46,245 nt of DNA from Croceibacterium_A sp965977975 (GTDB lineage: Bacteria > Pseudomonadota > Alphaproteobacteria > Sphingomonadales > Sphingomonadaceae): the NCBI GenBank assembly GCA_965977975.1, contig CBHCZH010000009.1, positions 1 to 46,245 of the forward strand, in the 5' to 3' direction. The position numbers were made by a program, and so were the translations under genes. Below the pieces are notes generated by a model, which was not told the DNA's origin, did no database searches, and saw only the letters and a list, made by a program, of their open reading frames with translations. Positions 18,671-27,313 of the stretch are shown here, piece after piece. Within the stretch, counting starts at the first letter, position 1. The number at the start of each line of letters is the position of its first letter.

Positions 18671-18817
18671 GTCGAGTCTCCTTGTTGTGGGAACAAAAGA
18701 GGAACATTCGAAATCCTACATTGCAAGCCGAGAATTCAGCGGAAGGGCGCTACGACGTGGAGCGCGGGGTGCGGATCAAGTCAGGCGGGCCGAATCGGCG
18801 CCTGTGCGATCGCTCGT

Positions 18818-20263
18818 CTATACGTCGGGCACCATGCGCCCCGCCGGCTCGCCGTCGGCGTGGGCCTGCTCCTGCGCCTCGTCGGGCGCTTCGGCGAGCG
18901 CGTGCTTGCGCCAGCCGGAGTAGCGGTACAAACCCCAGGCGAGCATCACTCCGGCGATCGAGCCGACCGTGAACGACCACCAGATAGCATCGGCGCCGAG
19001 CCGCGCGTAAGTCAGGTAGTAGAAGCCGAGGCGCACCGGATAGAGCGCGACGGCGATGATCAGCAGCGGAATCCACACCGCGCCGCCGGCGCGCATCGTC
19101 GACGAATAGACCATCGTCACGCCGAACAGCATGAAGCTCCATACGGCGATGAACGAGATGTGCCGGGCGAGCGGCACCGCCGGGCTGTCGGGCCCGAGGA
19201 AAAGCACCAGCGCCGCGCGGTCGAACACCAGCAGCACCGCCGTCAGCACTCCGGTCATCAGGAAGTTGATGAGCACGCCCGCGCGGGTGATGTGGTCCAG
19301 CCGGTCCCATTTGCGCGCGCCGATGAACTGCGCGGCCATCGCGCTGACCGCGCCGCCGATCGCCATCGCCGGCATCTGGATGTAAGTGAACAGCTGCATG
19401 GCCGCGGCATAGGCGGCGGTCATCAGCAAGCCTTCGCGGTTGACCAGGCCGACCATGATGATCCCCGCCGCGCTCATCACCAGCATCTGCGCGCCCATCG
19501 GGATGCCCTTGGTGACGATGAAGCGCAGCTCGTCGCGCTGCGGTTTGAGGTACGCGAGCTCGCTCCCGCGCAGTCGCAAAGGCAGATCCTTGGCATAGAC
19601 ATAGGCAAGCATGCCCGCGAACGAGGCCAGGCTGGCGACGATCGTCGAGACCGCCGAACCGGCGATGCCCATCTCGGGGAACGGGCCGAAACCCGAGATC
19701 AGCATCGGGTTGAGCACCGTATCGATCGCCACGGTGACGGCCATGAAGATCAGCGGCGTGCGCGCATCGCCGGTGCCGCGCAGGCCCATCGTCAGGATGA
19801 TCGAGATCATGCCGAACGGCATCGAGACGAACATCAGCCGGATGTAGGTCAGGGCCAGCCCATACGCGTTGCCCGGCGTCTCGAGCACGGTGAGCAGCGC
19901 GGGCGCGGCGAGCCAGCCGACGAGCGCGATCGCCAGCATCAGGATCGCCGAGAACCCGACCGCGCTGCCGAAAGTGCGCCGCGCGCCGTCGATGTCGCGC
20001 GCGCCGAAGCGCTGGCCGATGCGGATCGTCCCGGCCATGCCGAAGCCGAACGCCGCGCCGGCGACGAGGAACATGATGATGTTGGCGTTGGCGGTCGCGG
20101 CAAGCGCGTCCTCGCCGATCAGCCGGCCGACCCAGATCGAGTTGACCGTGCCGTTCAGCGACTGGAGCACGTTGCTGAGCAGCGTGGGCACGCTGAACAG
20201 GATCAGCGTGCGCATGACCGGGCCTTCGGTGAGGTCGCCGCGCATCGGTGGTCGCGAAGCCAT
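18818..20263 (-). CDS. MATE family multidrug exporter
   Basis: A 481-residue inner-membrane protein with about 12 hydrophobic segments and MATE features: LFSVPTLLSNVLQSLNGTVNSIWVGRLIG at the start (first helix region), then GFGMAGTIRIGQRFGA, and a second copy of the pattern in the C-terminal half (AMAIGGAVSAMAAQFIGA). It would expel cationic compounds with Na+ or H+ antiport. It lies 10 bases after queE on the same strand with a GGGGGA ribosome site in the gap, so the two are co-transcribed. The C-terminus is a hydrophilic acidic tail (EAPDEAQEQAHAD). Confidence 0.92.
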   Translation of the reverse strand: MASRPPMRGDLTEGPVMRTLILFSVPTLLSNVLQSLNGTVNSIWVGRLIGEDALAATANANIIMFLVAGAAFGFGMAGTIRIGQRFGARDIDGARRTFGSAVGFSAILMLAIALVGWLAAPALLTVLETPGNAYGLALTYIRLMFVSMPFGMISIILTMGLRGTGDARTPLIFMAVTVAIDTVLNPMLISGFGPFPEMGIAGSAVSTIVASLASFAGMLAYVYAKDLPLRLRGSELAYLKPQRDELRFIVTKGIPMGAQMLVMSAAGIIMVGLVNREGLLMTAAYAAAMQLFTYIQMPAMAIGGAVSAMAAQFIGARKWDRLDHITRAGVLINFLMTGVLTAVLLVFDRAALVLFLGPDSPAVPLARHISFIAVWSFMLFGVTMVYSSTMRAGGAVWIPLLIIAVALYPVRLGFYYLTYARLGADAIWWSFTVGSIAGVMLAWGLYRYSGWRKHALAEAPDEAQEQAHADGEPAGRMVPDV

Positions 20264-20273
20264 CAGTTCCCCC

Positions 20274-21008
20274 TCATGTCCCGCGGCTGTCGCCGTAGAG
20301 CTCGATGTGCAATCGCTTGGACAAAGTCAAATTGTTGTCGAGGCAAAGCCGGGCCAGCCAGGCTTCGCGCGCCGCGAGAGTAGCGGCGTCGGTGCCTTCG
20401 GCCATCAGGTAGATGCGCTCGCGCGGGATCGCGAAGCGCTCCGCGAGGGCGAGGACTTCCTCAACGTCGCCGGGCTCGGCGATCACGAACTTGAGGAACG
20501 CGCGCGGCTCGGCGGCCCAATGCGCGAGGCGTTCGGGCAGCAATGCCAGCTCGGCCGGATTGCCGGAATGGGCCAGCTTGGGACTGACGTTGTACTGATG
20601 CACCAGCGCGTCGAGCGCGGGCGGCGGAGCGACGGTGCCGTTGGTCTCGATCTCGACGCTCATGCCCGGCAGCAGCGCGAGCATGCGGGCGAGTGCCGGT
20701 GCCTGCAGCAGCGGCTCGCCGCCGGTGATCACGAGCCGTGGCTTGCCGAGTCCGGTGATCCGAGCGGCGATGTCCTCCTCGCTCAGCGAGATCTGGTTGG
20801 TTGCGCGGTCGAAGTGCTGGCCCGAACGATGCGGCCGGTTGTCGCCCTCGAACCGCCAGGTGTAGGCGGTGTCGCACCACACGCAGGCGAGGTTGCACCG
20901 CGACAGCCGCACGAAAGCGCAGGGCTTGCCGGCCGAAGGGCCTTCGCCTTGCAGCGAAGCGAAGATCTCGGGCTCGCCGGGGGTGGTGGTGGCGAGGGCT
21001 ATCGGCAT
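20274..21008 (-). CDS. queE: 7-carboxy-7-deazaguanine synthase QueE (radical SAM)
   Basis: The 244-residue enzyme makes 7-carboxy-7-deazaguanine from 6-carboxytetrahydropterin, the committing ring contraction of queuosine (and 7-deazapurine) synthesis. It shows the radical-SAM cluster motif CNLACVWC (Cys38, Cys42, Cys45), the SAM-binding ITGGEPLLQ and the substrate-side FASLQGEGPSAG (16-27) typical of QueE. The other queuosine genes (queC, queD, queF) are not in the window. The MATE gene follows in the same operon. Upstream, a 21-bp repeat array lies 65 bases before its start. Confidence 0.95.
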   Translation of the reverse strand: MPIALATTTPGEPEIFASLQGEGPSAGKPCAFVRLSRCNLACVWCDTAYTWRFEGDNRPHRSGQHFDRATNQISLSEEDIAARITGLGKPRLVITGGEPLLQAPALARMLALLPGMSVEIETNGTVAPPPALDALVHQYNVSPKLAHSGNPAELALLPERLAHWAAEPRAFLKFVIAEPGDVEEVLALAERFAIPRERIYLMAEGTDAATLAAREAWLARLCLDNNLTLSKRLHIELYGDSRGT

Positions 21009-21072
21009 CGGAGGCCGAGTCGCGCCGGCGAACTTGACACATCTGACAGGGTCCAGGGGAAAAGCTCAGAAA

Positions 21073-21177
21073 CCGGCACTTTGCGGCCCGGACGTGTCAC
21101 CTTAAACCTACAAGGTGTCACTTTGCGCTCGAAAAGCGTCACCTTACACCGCGAAAGCGTCACCTTGCGGGTGGAGG
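21073..21177. repeat. Tandem array of 21-bp direct repeats (five units)
   Basis: Four clear units start at 21094, 21115, 21136 and 21157, each opening with G(T/C)GTCAC(C/T)TT and continuing with a variable 11-base segment; a fifth, weaker unit (GGCACTTTGCG core) precedes them from 21073. The exact 21-base period equals two helical turns, so the conserved TCACCTT core recurs on the same face of DNA. The array lies in the 394-base gap between valS and queE, on the upstream side of queE. It resembles a multi-site protein-binding region. The minus-strand frame through it (repeated Lys-Val-Thr) is more likely a by-product than a gene. Confidence 0.75.
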
Positions 21178-21271
21178 ACGAGGGTGGGGCCAGGCGCGAA
21201 GTCATCCTCGGGCCTTGTCAGAAACGGTGCGTGTAGGAAAATGGATTTGGGCTGCGCTGTCGGCTGCGACA

Positions 21272-21394
21272 GGCCCCCTCCGTCCGCTGCGCGGACACCT
21301 CCCCCGTAAACGGGGGAGGATCGGGTCGCACTACATCCTCCCCCGTTTACGGGGGAGGGGAACCATGAGGCGAAGCCGAATGGTGGAGGGGGCC
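21272..21394. repeat. Composite palindromic (REP/BIME-like) element, copy 1
   Basis: Two inverted units face each other. The left unit (21272-21319) reads GGCCCCCTCC, a GTCCGC-TGC-GCGGAC hairpin, then a 22-base palindrome of CCTCCCCC/GGGGGAGG. The right unit (21337-21394) has the same 22-base palindrome, an ACCAT...ATGGT hairpin and GGAGGGGGCC. The outer ends GGCCCCCTCC and GGAGGGGGCC are inverted copies. It ends 8 bases from the valS stop codon and may act as its terminator. Related elements lie at 22686-22824 and 27928-28051. Confidence 0.85.
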
Positions 21395-21402
21395 TGGCGC
21401 GG

Positions 21403-24267
21403 TCACCCCAGCCGAGCCAACGCCGCTTCGAGCCGTTCGGCCTCGGCGGCGTGGTGGGCGTGGTCGGCGCGGGCTTTCTCGACCGCCTCGGGCTTGGCCT
21501 TCTCGACGAACGCCGGGTTGTCGAGCCGCTTGGCGAGGCTGTCGCGCTCCTTGAGCGCGGCCTCGCGCGCCTTGGCGAGGCGGGCTTTCTCGGCTTCCCT
21601 ATCGATCACGCCTTCGATGCTGGCGACAACAGAAAGGTTCTCGGACGAGAAGATGAGAGAGGAACTCCAGACCCGAATTTGCCCATCCACGGGCATAAAC
21701 TCCTCGGTAGGCTCTGTATTCCACTCATCGTTTGTCGCCCCGGGCATCGCGATGCTCGGTCGCACGACGATCTTATATGGGTCTAGACGAGCCAGCCGAG
21801 TGACAAACGATCGGTTTCGCTTCAGCCATTCAGTGTCTGCGTCGTCACCAGTCAAAATGCCCGTTTGAAGTCGCGTGCCCGGCGGGACATTCAGCTCGCT
21901 TCGCTGGGCTCGGATGTTGCTGATGAATTCGATCAGACGAGCAATTTCGCCCTTGGCCGCCTTGTCGACGTCCGCCCCGGGCGCCGGCCATTTGGCCACG
22001 ATCAGTTCGTACGGCCGCTCGCCTTGCGCGTGCCACAGTTCCTCGGTCACGAACGGCATGAACGGGTGCAGCATGACGAGGATCTGGTCGAGCACCCAGC
22101 CGGCGACCGCCTTGGTCTCGTCGTCCACCTGGCCTTTGATCAGCTCGAGATACCAGTCGCAGAAAGTGTCCCACACGAAGTGGTAGATCGCGTTGGCCGC
22201 GGCGTCGAAGCGCAACTCGGCCATGGCTTTGTCGAGCGCGGCCACCGTCTCGACGACTTCGCCAATGATCCAGCGGTTTACTGCGCTTTCGGCCGCCGGC
22301 GCGGCAACCGACTGGCTCGCGCCGATGCCGTTGGCCTGGCAGAAGCGAGTCGCGTTCCACAGCTTCGTGGCGAAGTTGCGGTAGCCCTCGACGCGGCTCT
22401 CATCCATCTTCACGTCGCGGCCCTGGCTTTCCATCGCCGCCATGAAGAACCTGAGCGCGTCGGCGCCGAACTTGTCGATCAGGCCGAGCGGATCGACCAC
22501 GTTGCCCTTGGATTTGGACATCTTCTGGCCGTCCGCGGCGCGGACCAGGCCGTGCAGGTAGAGCCGACGCCACGGGACATCGCCCATGAAATGCATCCCC
22601 TGCATCGCCATGCGCGCGTCCCAGAAGAACAGGATGTCGAAGCCGGAGATGAGCAGATCGTTGGGGTAGTGGCGGGCAAGCAGTTCCTCTCCGGAACGGA
22701 GAGGGGGACCACCCGCAGGGTGGTGGAGGGGCAGGTGCCGCGAATCCGGGCCTTCGAGGTCGGGATTGTCCGAGGGTGCCCCTCCCCCATGCTTCGCATG
22801 GTCCCCCTCCCCCGTTGGGGGAGGAACCGGCCACCCCAGCGTGGCGAAGGGCCACAGCGCGCTTGAGAACCACGTATCGAGCACGTCGGGATCGCGCTCG
22901 AGCTTGACCATCAGGCCGTGCTGCGTCTCGGCAAGGCCGAGCGCTTCGTCCTCGCTCTCGGCGACGAACACGTTGCTGTCCTCGTCGTACCACGCCGGAA
23001 TCCGGTGCCCCCACCACAACTGTCGCGACACGCACCACGGCTGGATGTTCTCCATCCAGTTGAAGAAGGTCTTCTCCCAGCTCTTCGGCACGATCTCGAT
23101 CCGCCCGTCACGGACCGCCTGCATCGGAGCGACGGCGAGCTTTTCTGCGTCGACGTACCACTGGTCGGTCAGCCAGGGCTCGATCACCACGCCGCCGCGG
23201 TCGCCGTACGGCGTCGCGATCACGCGATCCTCTACGCGCTCAAGCAGGCCCTGCTCCTCGAGCATCGCGATCACGCGCTTTCTTGCCTCGAAGCGGTCGA
23301 GGCCGATCAGCTCTCCCGGGATCAACCCGTCAGTGGTCTGCACCACGCGGCCTTCGGCGTCGAGCATGTTGAGCATATCGGCGGGCTTGAAGCCCGCGCG
23401 CTTGCCGACCTCGAAATCATTGAAGTCGTGCCCCGGCGTGATCTTGACCGCGCCCGAGCCGAGCTCAGGGTCGGCGTGCTCGTCGGGCACGATCGGCACT
23501 TCGCGCCCGGTTATCGGCAGGCGCACCTTGGCCCCTGCCGACACCAGCGCGGCGTAGCGCTCGTCCGTCGGGTGCACCGCCACCGCCATATCGGCGAGCA
23601 TCGTTTCGGGCCGCGTGGTCGCGACCGAGATGTGGCCCGTACCGTCGGCAAGCGGATAGCGGATGTGCCAGAAGTGGCCCTGGACCTCGCGGGTCTCAAC
23701 CTCGAGGTCGCTGATCGCGGTCTTGAGCTTGGGGTCCCAGTTGACCAGCCGCTTGTCGCGGTAGATCAGCCCCTGGTTGTAGAGATCGACGAAGACTTTC
23801 ACCACCGCGCGGGTGAAGTGCGGGTCCATCGTGAACTGCTCGCGGCTCCAGTCCATCGAGCAGCCGAGCCGGCGCAGCTGGCGCGTGATCGTGCCGCCGG
23901 ATTCGGCCTTCCATTCCCAGACCTTGGCGACGAAATCCTCGCGGCTGTAGTTGGTGCGCTTGTCCTGCCGCTCCTCGAGCTGGCGCTCGACGACCATCTG
24001 CGTGGCGATGCCGGCGTGGTCGGTGCCGACCACCCACAGGGCGTCCTTGCCCTTGAGCCGTTCGTAACGGACCACGACGTCCTGCAGCGTGTTGTCGAGC
24101 GCGTGACCGATGTGCAGCGAGCCGGTGACATTGGGCGGCGGGTTCACGATCGTGAACGGCTGCGCATCAGGGCGGGCCGGACGGAACAGGCCGCTCCCCT
24201 CCCAATGCTGGTACCACTTCGCCTCGATGGCGGCGGGATCGAACGTCTTGGCGAGGTCGCTGGTCAT
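21403..24267 (-). CDS. valS: Valyl-tRNA synthetase with an in-frame repeat-derived insert
   Basis: Class Ia synthetase that charges tRNA-Val in the cytoplasm, 954 residues. The HIGH motif is at 52-55 (after PPPNVTGSL), the KMSKS motif at 582-586, the editing domain about 190-340, and the C-terminal coiled-coil arm (EAEKARLAKAREAALKERD) typical of ValS is present. Between GWP (478-480) and RHYPNDLL (532-539) the sequence contains about 48 residues (481-528) rich in Pro, Gly, His and Asp that orthologues would not be expected to have there; this stretch is encoded by a palindromic repeat element. The reading frame stays open, so the enzyme is probably functional, with the insert as a surface loop. 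The ATG at 24267 gives the usual start. Confidence 0.95.
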   Translation of the reverse strand: MTSDLAKTFDPAAIEAKWYQHWEGSGLFRPARPDAQPFTIVNPPPNVTGSLHIGHALDNTLQDVVVRYERLKGKDALWVVGTDHAGIATQMVVERQLEERQDKRTNYSREDFVAKVWEWKAESGGTITRQLRRLGCSMDWSREQFTMDPHFTRAVVKVFVDLYNQGLIYRDKRLVNWDPKLKTAISDLEVETREVQGHFWHIRYPLADGTGHISVATTRPETMLADMAVAVHPTDERYAALVSAGAKVRLPITGREVPIVPDEHADPELGSGAVKITPGHDFNDFEVGKRAGFKPADMLNMLDAEGRVVQTTDGLIPGELIGLDRFEARKRVIAMLEEQGLLERVEDRVIATPYGDRGGVVIEPWLTDQWYVDAEKLAVAPMQAVRDGRIEIVPKSWEKTFFNWMENIQPWCVSRQLWWGHRIPAWYDEDSNVFVAESEDEALGLAETQHGLMVKLERDPDVLDTWFSSALWPFATLGWPVPPPTGEGDHAKHGGGAPSDNPDLEGPDSRHLPLHHPAGGPPLRSGEELLARHYPNDLLISGFDILFFWDARMAMQGMHFMGDVPWRRLYLHGLVRAADGQKMSKSKGNVVDPLGLIDKFGADALRFFMAAMESQGRDVKMDESRVEGYRNFATKLWNATRFCQANGIGASQSVAAPAAESAVNRWIIGEVVETVAALDKAMAELRFDAAANAIYHFVWDTFCDWYLELIKGQVDDETKAVAGWVLDQILVMLHPFMPFVTEELWHAQGERPYELIVAKWPAPGADVDKAAKGEIARLIEFISNIRAQRSELNVPPGTRLQTGILTGDDADTEWLKRNRSFVTRLARLDPYKIVVRPSIAMPGATNDEWNTEPTEEFMPVDGQIRVWSSSLIFSSENLSVVASIEGVIDREAEKARLAKAREAALKERDSLAKRLDNPAFVEKAKPEAVEKARADHAHHAAEAERLEAALARLG
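22686..22824. repeat. Composite palindromic element inside valS, copy 2
   Basis: Same architecture as copy 1 but within coding sequence. Unit A (22686-22731): CCTCTCC/GGAGAGG hairpin, then ACCACCC-GCA-GGGTGGT hairpin and GGAGGGG. Unit B (22779-22824), inverted: CCCCTCC, CCATGC-TTC-GCATGG hairpin, then CCTCCCCC-GTT-GGGGGAGG. A 47-base non-palindromic centre separates them. It supplies codons 481-528 of valS without a stop codon. Confidence 0.8.
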
Positions 24268-24360
24268 TACGGGGGCGCCTTTGCCAGCCTCGTCGGTTCG
24301 AAGCAACGCTTGGGGGCAACGGCTTGCCGCGCGGCCTTTTTGACAGCATAGCTGCGGGCC

Positions 24361-25470
24361 ATGAGGGAATGGGCCGATTTCACCGTAAAGGAAGCGGGCG
24401 GCCGCACCACGATCGTGCTGCAGGGGCCGCTGCTGGTTTCGACCATTGGCGTGATCGACCGCAAGCTGCGCGAGCTCAAGGAGCCGGTCCAGTTCGTCGA
24501 CTTGTCGAACACCGGCGAGATCGACACCGTCGGTGCCTGGACCGTGACCCGCTTCGCCGACGAGCATCGGGCGCGGATCACCGGCTGCACCGACCAGGCC
24601 CGCAAACTGATCGAAACGGTGCGCGAGAACGCCAGCACCGCGCCGATCGAGGCGCAGCGCCCGCCGTACTTCCAGCGCGTGTTCCGCGACACCGGTGAGA
24701 AGGTCGTCGAGTTCGGCCAGGGCTCGCTGCAGATGATCGGCTTCCTCGGCGAGATCCTCGTCGCAGCGGGCTCGCTGATCCTCCATCCGCGGCGCTTCCG
24801 GATGAAGTCGCTGGTGCGTCAGTTCGAGCTGGTCGGCGTCACCGCGCTGCCGATCATCGGCCTGATGAGCTTCCTGATCGGCATCGTGATCGCCCAGCAG
24901 GGCGCGGCGCAGCTCGAGCAGTTCGGGGCGGAGATCTACACCATCAACCTGACCGGGCGGATCAGCCTGCGCGAGCTGGGAGTGCTGATGACCGCGATCA
25001 TGGTCGCCGGCCGCTCGGGCTCGGCCTTCGCGGCGCAGCTCGGCACCATGAAGCTGACCGAGGAGATCGACGCGATGCGCACGATCGGCGTCTCGCCGAT
25101 GGAAGCGCTGGTGATCCCGCGGATCATGGCCGCGGTCCTGATGATGCCGCTGCTCGGGTTCTTTTCGGCGGTGATCGCGATCATCGGCGGCGCCGCGATC
25201 GCCGAGGTGACCCTCGGCATCCCGTTCTGGACCTTCCTCAGCCGCATCCAGGAAGTGGTGCCGCTCTATGACGTCTGGGTCGGGCTGATCAAGGCGCCGG
25301 TGTTCGGGCTGATCGTGGCGCTGACCGGCTGCTACCAGGGAATGCAGGTCCAGGGGGATTCGGAGCAGGTCGGCCTGCGCACCACGAAGGCGGTGGTTCA
25401 GGCGATCTTTCTGGTCATTGTCCTCGACGCCTTCTTCGCGGTGTTCTTCACAGAGATAGGCTGGGGATGA
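24361..25470 (+). CDS. mlaE: MlaE-type lipid ABC permease with N-terminal STAS domain
   Basis: A 369-residue fusion. Residues about 1-95 form a STAS-like domain (TTIVLQGPLLV, then FVDLSNTGEIDTVGAWTV), and residues about 115-369 are an MlaE permease with LVRQFELVGVTALPII, the EIDAMRTIGVSPMEALVIPR coupling region and GCYQGMQVQGDSEQVG. In E. coli the STAS component is the separate MlaB. The complex moves phospholipids between inner and outer membrane. First gene of a four-gene operon (permease, ATPase, MCE protein, lipoprotein), divergent from valS with 93 bases between starts. The next start overlaps its stop by four bases (ATGA). Confidence 0.93.
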   Translation: MREWADFTVKEAGGRTTIVLQGPLLVSTIGVIDRKLRELKEPVQFVDLSNTGEIDTVGAWTVTRFADEHRARITGCTDQARKLIETVRENASTAPIEAQRPPYFQRVFRDTGEKVVEFGQGSLQMIGFLGEILVAAGSLILHPRRFRMKSLVRQFELVGVTALPIIGLMSFLIGIVIAQQGAAQLEQFGAEIYTINLTGRISLRELGVLMTAIMVAGRSGSAFAAQLGTMKLTEEIDAMRTIGVSPMEALVIPRIMAAVLMMPLLGFFSAVIAIIGGAAIAEVTLGIPFWTFLSRIQEVVPLYDVWVGLIKAPVFGLIVALTGCYQGMQVQGDSEQVGLRTTKAVVQAIFLVIVLDAFFAVFFTEIGWG

Positions 25471-26351
25471 GCGCGCAAGACGACGACGACGAGGCGCTGC
25501 GCGAGGACGTCCTCGACGAGGCCCGCGACGACGTGACCGCCGACTTCGACGGCGAGTTCCCGATCGAGATCGAAGGCCTGCGCAATTCGTTCGGCGAGCA
25601 GGTGATCCACGAAGACCTCTCGCTCCAGGTCAAGCGCGGAGAGATCCTCGGCGTGGTTGGCGGCTCGGGGACCGGCAAGTCCGTGTTGATGCGTTCGATC
25701 ATCGGCTTGCAGATTCCTGACGCAGGCGAGGTCCGCGTATTCGGCCAGAACACGATCGGCGCCGAACCGGGCGAGGAAAGCGCGGTGCGCAGCCGCTGGG
25801 GTGTGCTGTTCCAGGGCGGCGCGCTGTTCTCGACACTGACGGTGGCCGAAAACGTCGAGGTGCCGCTCAAGCAGTTCTATCCCGAGCTCGAGCCCGAGCT
25901 CAGGCACGAGATCGCGCGTTACAAGGTCAGGATGAGCGGGCTGCCCGAAGACGCGGCGGCCAAGTATCCTTCAGAGCTATCGGGCGGCATGAAGAAGCGC
26001 GCGGGACTCGCGCGCGCGCTCGCGCTCGATCCGGAGCTGCTGTTCCTCGACGAGCCGACCGCCGGCCTCGACCCGATCGGCGCGGCAGCGTTCGACGAGC
26101 TGACGCGCAACCTCCAGGGCACGCTAGGGTTGACGGTGTTCCTGATCACGCACGACCTCGACACGCTCTATGCGATCTGCGACCGGGTGGCGGTCCTGGC
26201 GGACAAGAAGGTGATCGCCGTCGATACGATCCCCGAGCTGCTCAAGCTCGATCATCCGTGGATCCAGGAATACTTCAACGGCCCGCGCAGCCGCGCAGCG
26301 CGGGAGACCGCCGGGAAATCCGTGGACAAGCCCGGCAGCACGAAGGCATAG
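25467..26351 (+). CDS. mlaF: MlaF-type lipid ABC transporter ATP-binding protein
   Basis: A 294-residue ABC ATPase that powers the MlaE permease from the cytoplasmic side. Walker A is GGSGTGKS (65-72), the signature LSGGMKKRAGLARAL and Walker B LLFLDEPTAGLDP follow, then the switch His in LITHDLDTL. An acidic N-terminal extension of about 30 residues (QDDDDEALREDVLDEARDD) precedes the usual MlaF start; its role is unknown. The C-terminal HPWIQEYFNGPRSR resembles the MlaF tail. It overlaps mlaE by four bases and is followed by the MCE gene after 10 bases. Confidence 0.94.
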   Translation: MSAQDDDDEALREDVLDEARDDVTADFDGEFPIEIEGLRNSFGEQVIHEDLSLQVKRGEILGVVGGSGTGKSVLMRSIIGLQIPDAGEVRVFGQNTIGAEPGEESAVRSRWGVLFQGGALFSTLTVAENVEVPLKQFYPELEPELRHEIARYKVRMSGLPEDAAAKYPSELSGGMKKRAGLARALALDPELLFLDEPTAGLDPIGAAAFDELTRNLQGTLGLTVFLITHDLDTLYAICDRVAVLADKKVIAVDTIPELLKLDHPWIQEYFNGPRSRAARETAGKSVDKPGSTKA

Positions 26352-26361
26352 GACGACGGGG

Positions 26362-27300
26362 ATGGAAACACGCGCTAACTACATCTGGGTCGGGGCCGTC
26401 AGTCTGGCCCTGCTCGCCCTGTTGGCAGTGTTCATCGTCTGGTTGGCCCAGCTCGGCACAGCCAACCGCAAGGAATACGACATTTTCTTCGAGCAGTCGG
26501 TCGGCGGGCTCGCCAACGGCTCGGAAGTGACCTTCCAGGGCGTGCCGGCCGGGCAGGTCACGCAGATCGAGCTGTGGCGGCAGGACCCAGAGTTCGTTCG
26601 CGTCCGCGTCGCGCTCGGCGAAGACATCCCGATCCTGCAAGGCACCACCGCCTCGATTTCCGCGAGCTTCACCGGGATATCGACCGTCTCCCTCGGCGGT
26701 GCGGTCAAGGGAGCCCCGCCGATCACCGAGCCGGGCCCCGAAGGGGTGCCGGTGATTCCAGCCGAGCCCGGCGGCCTCGGCGAAATTCTCGCCAGCGCCC
26801 CGCTGCTGCTCGAACGCGTGGCGACGCTGACCGACCGGTTGACGCGTCTGCTCTCGGACGAGAACCAGGCCTCGATCACCGGCATCCTCACCAACACCGA
26901 CCGGATGAGCGCGCAGCTCGCCGACATGGGGCCGGAGTTCCGCGCGGCGCTGGTCGAGCTTCAGGGCACGCTGGCGCAGTCGACCGAGACGCTCGATGCG
27001 TTCGAGAGCACGCTGCGCTCGACGGATTCGCTGCTCAACAACGAGGGCGAGAGCTTGGCACGCGAGCTGCGCGTCACGCTGCAGGCCGCGCAGCAGGCGG
27101 CGACGACGCTCGAAACGACGATGCAGGACGTGCAGCCCGGAGCGCGCGAGCTGGCGCAGACCACGCTGCCGCTAGCGAATGCGACGCTGCAGGACCTGAA
27201 GCGCACCAGCGCGGCGCTGCGGCAGGTGACCGAGCGGATCGAGACGGAGGGTGCCGGCTCGCTGGTCGGCGGCACGAAGCTGCCCGAATATGAGCCCTGA
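26362..27300 (+). CDS. mlaD: MlaD-type MCE domain protein
   Basis: A 312-residue periplasmic substrate-binding component. A membrane anchor lies at about 9-31 (WVGAVSLALLALLAVFIVWLA), followed by the MCE domain (about 38-120; YDIFFEQSVGGLANGSEVTFQGVPAGQV). A long helical region (140-300) with Ala/Leu/Thr heptad character follows, as in longer MCE proteins that form tunnels. It binds lipid on the periplasmic face of the MlaEF complex. It is followed 13 bases later by the lipoprotein gene with a GGGAGG ribosome site. Confidence 0.92.
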   Translation: METRANYIWVGAVSLALLALLAVFIVWLAQLGTANRKEYDIFFEQSVGGLANGSEVTFQGVPAGQVTQIELWRQDPEFVRVRVALGEDIPILQGTTASISASFTGISTVSLGGAVKGAPPITEPGPEGVPVIPAEPGGLGEILASAPLLLERVATLTDRLTRLLSDENQASITGILTNTDRMSAQLADMGPEFRAALVELQGTLAQSTETLDAFESTLRSTDSLLNNEGESLARELRVTLQAAQQAATTLETTMQDVQPGARELAQTTLPLANATLQDLKRTSAALRQVTERIETEGAGSLVGGTKLPEYEP

Positions 27301-27313
27301 GGGAGGCCATCGA

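Noticed and set aside
17567..20383. Long plus-strand open frame (938 codons) across the tailspike, MATE and queE-proximal region
   Set aside because: It lies antisense to two recognised genes, with low-complexity Arg/Asp/His-rich sequence typical of antisense frames in high-GC DNA and no family match.
21073..21177. CRISPR array
   Set aside because: Period of 21 bases with short cores is far below CRISPR repeat-spacer lengths, and no cas genes are present.
20999..21205. Minus-strand 68-codon frame with a repeated Lys-Val-Thr peptide
   Set aside because: The repeats in the peptide follow from the 21-bp period being a multiple of three; there is no ribosome site and it overlaps the queE start.
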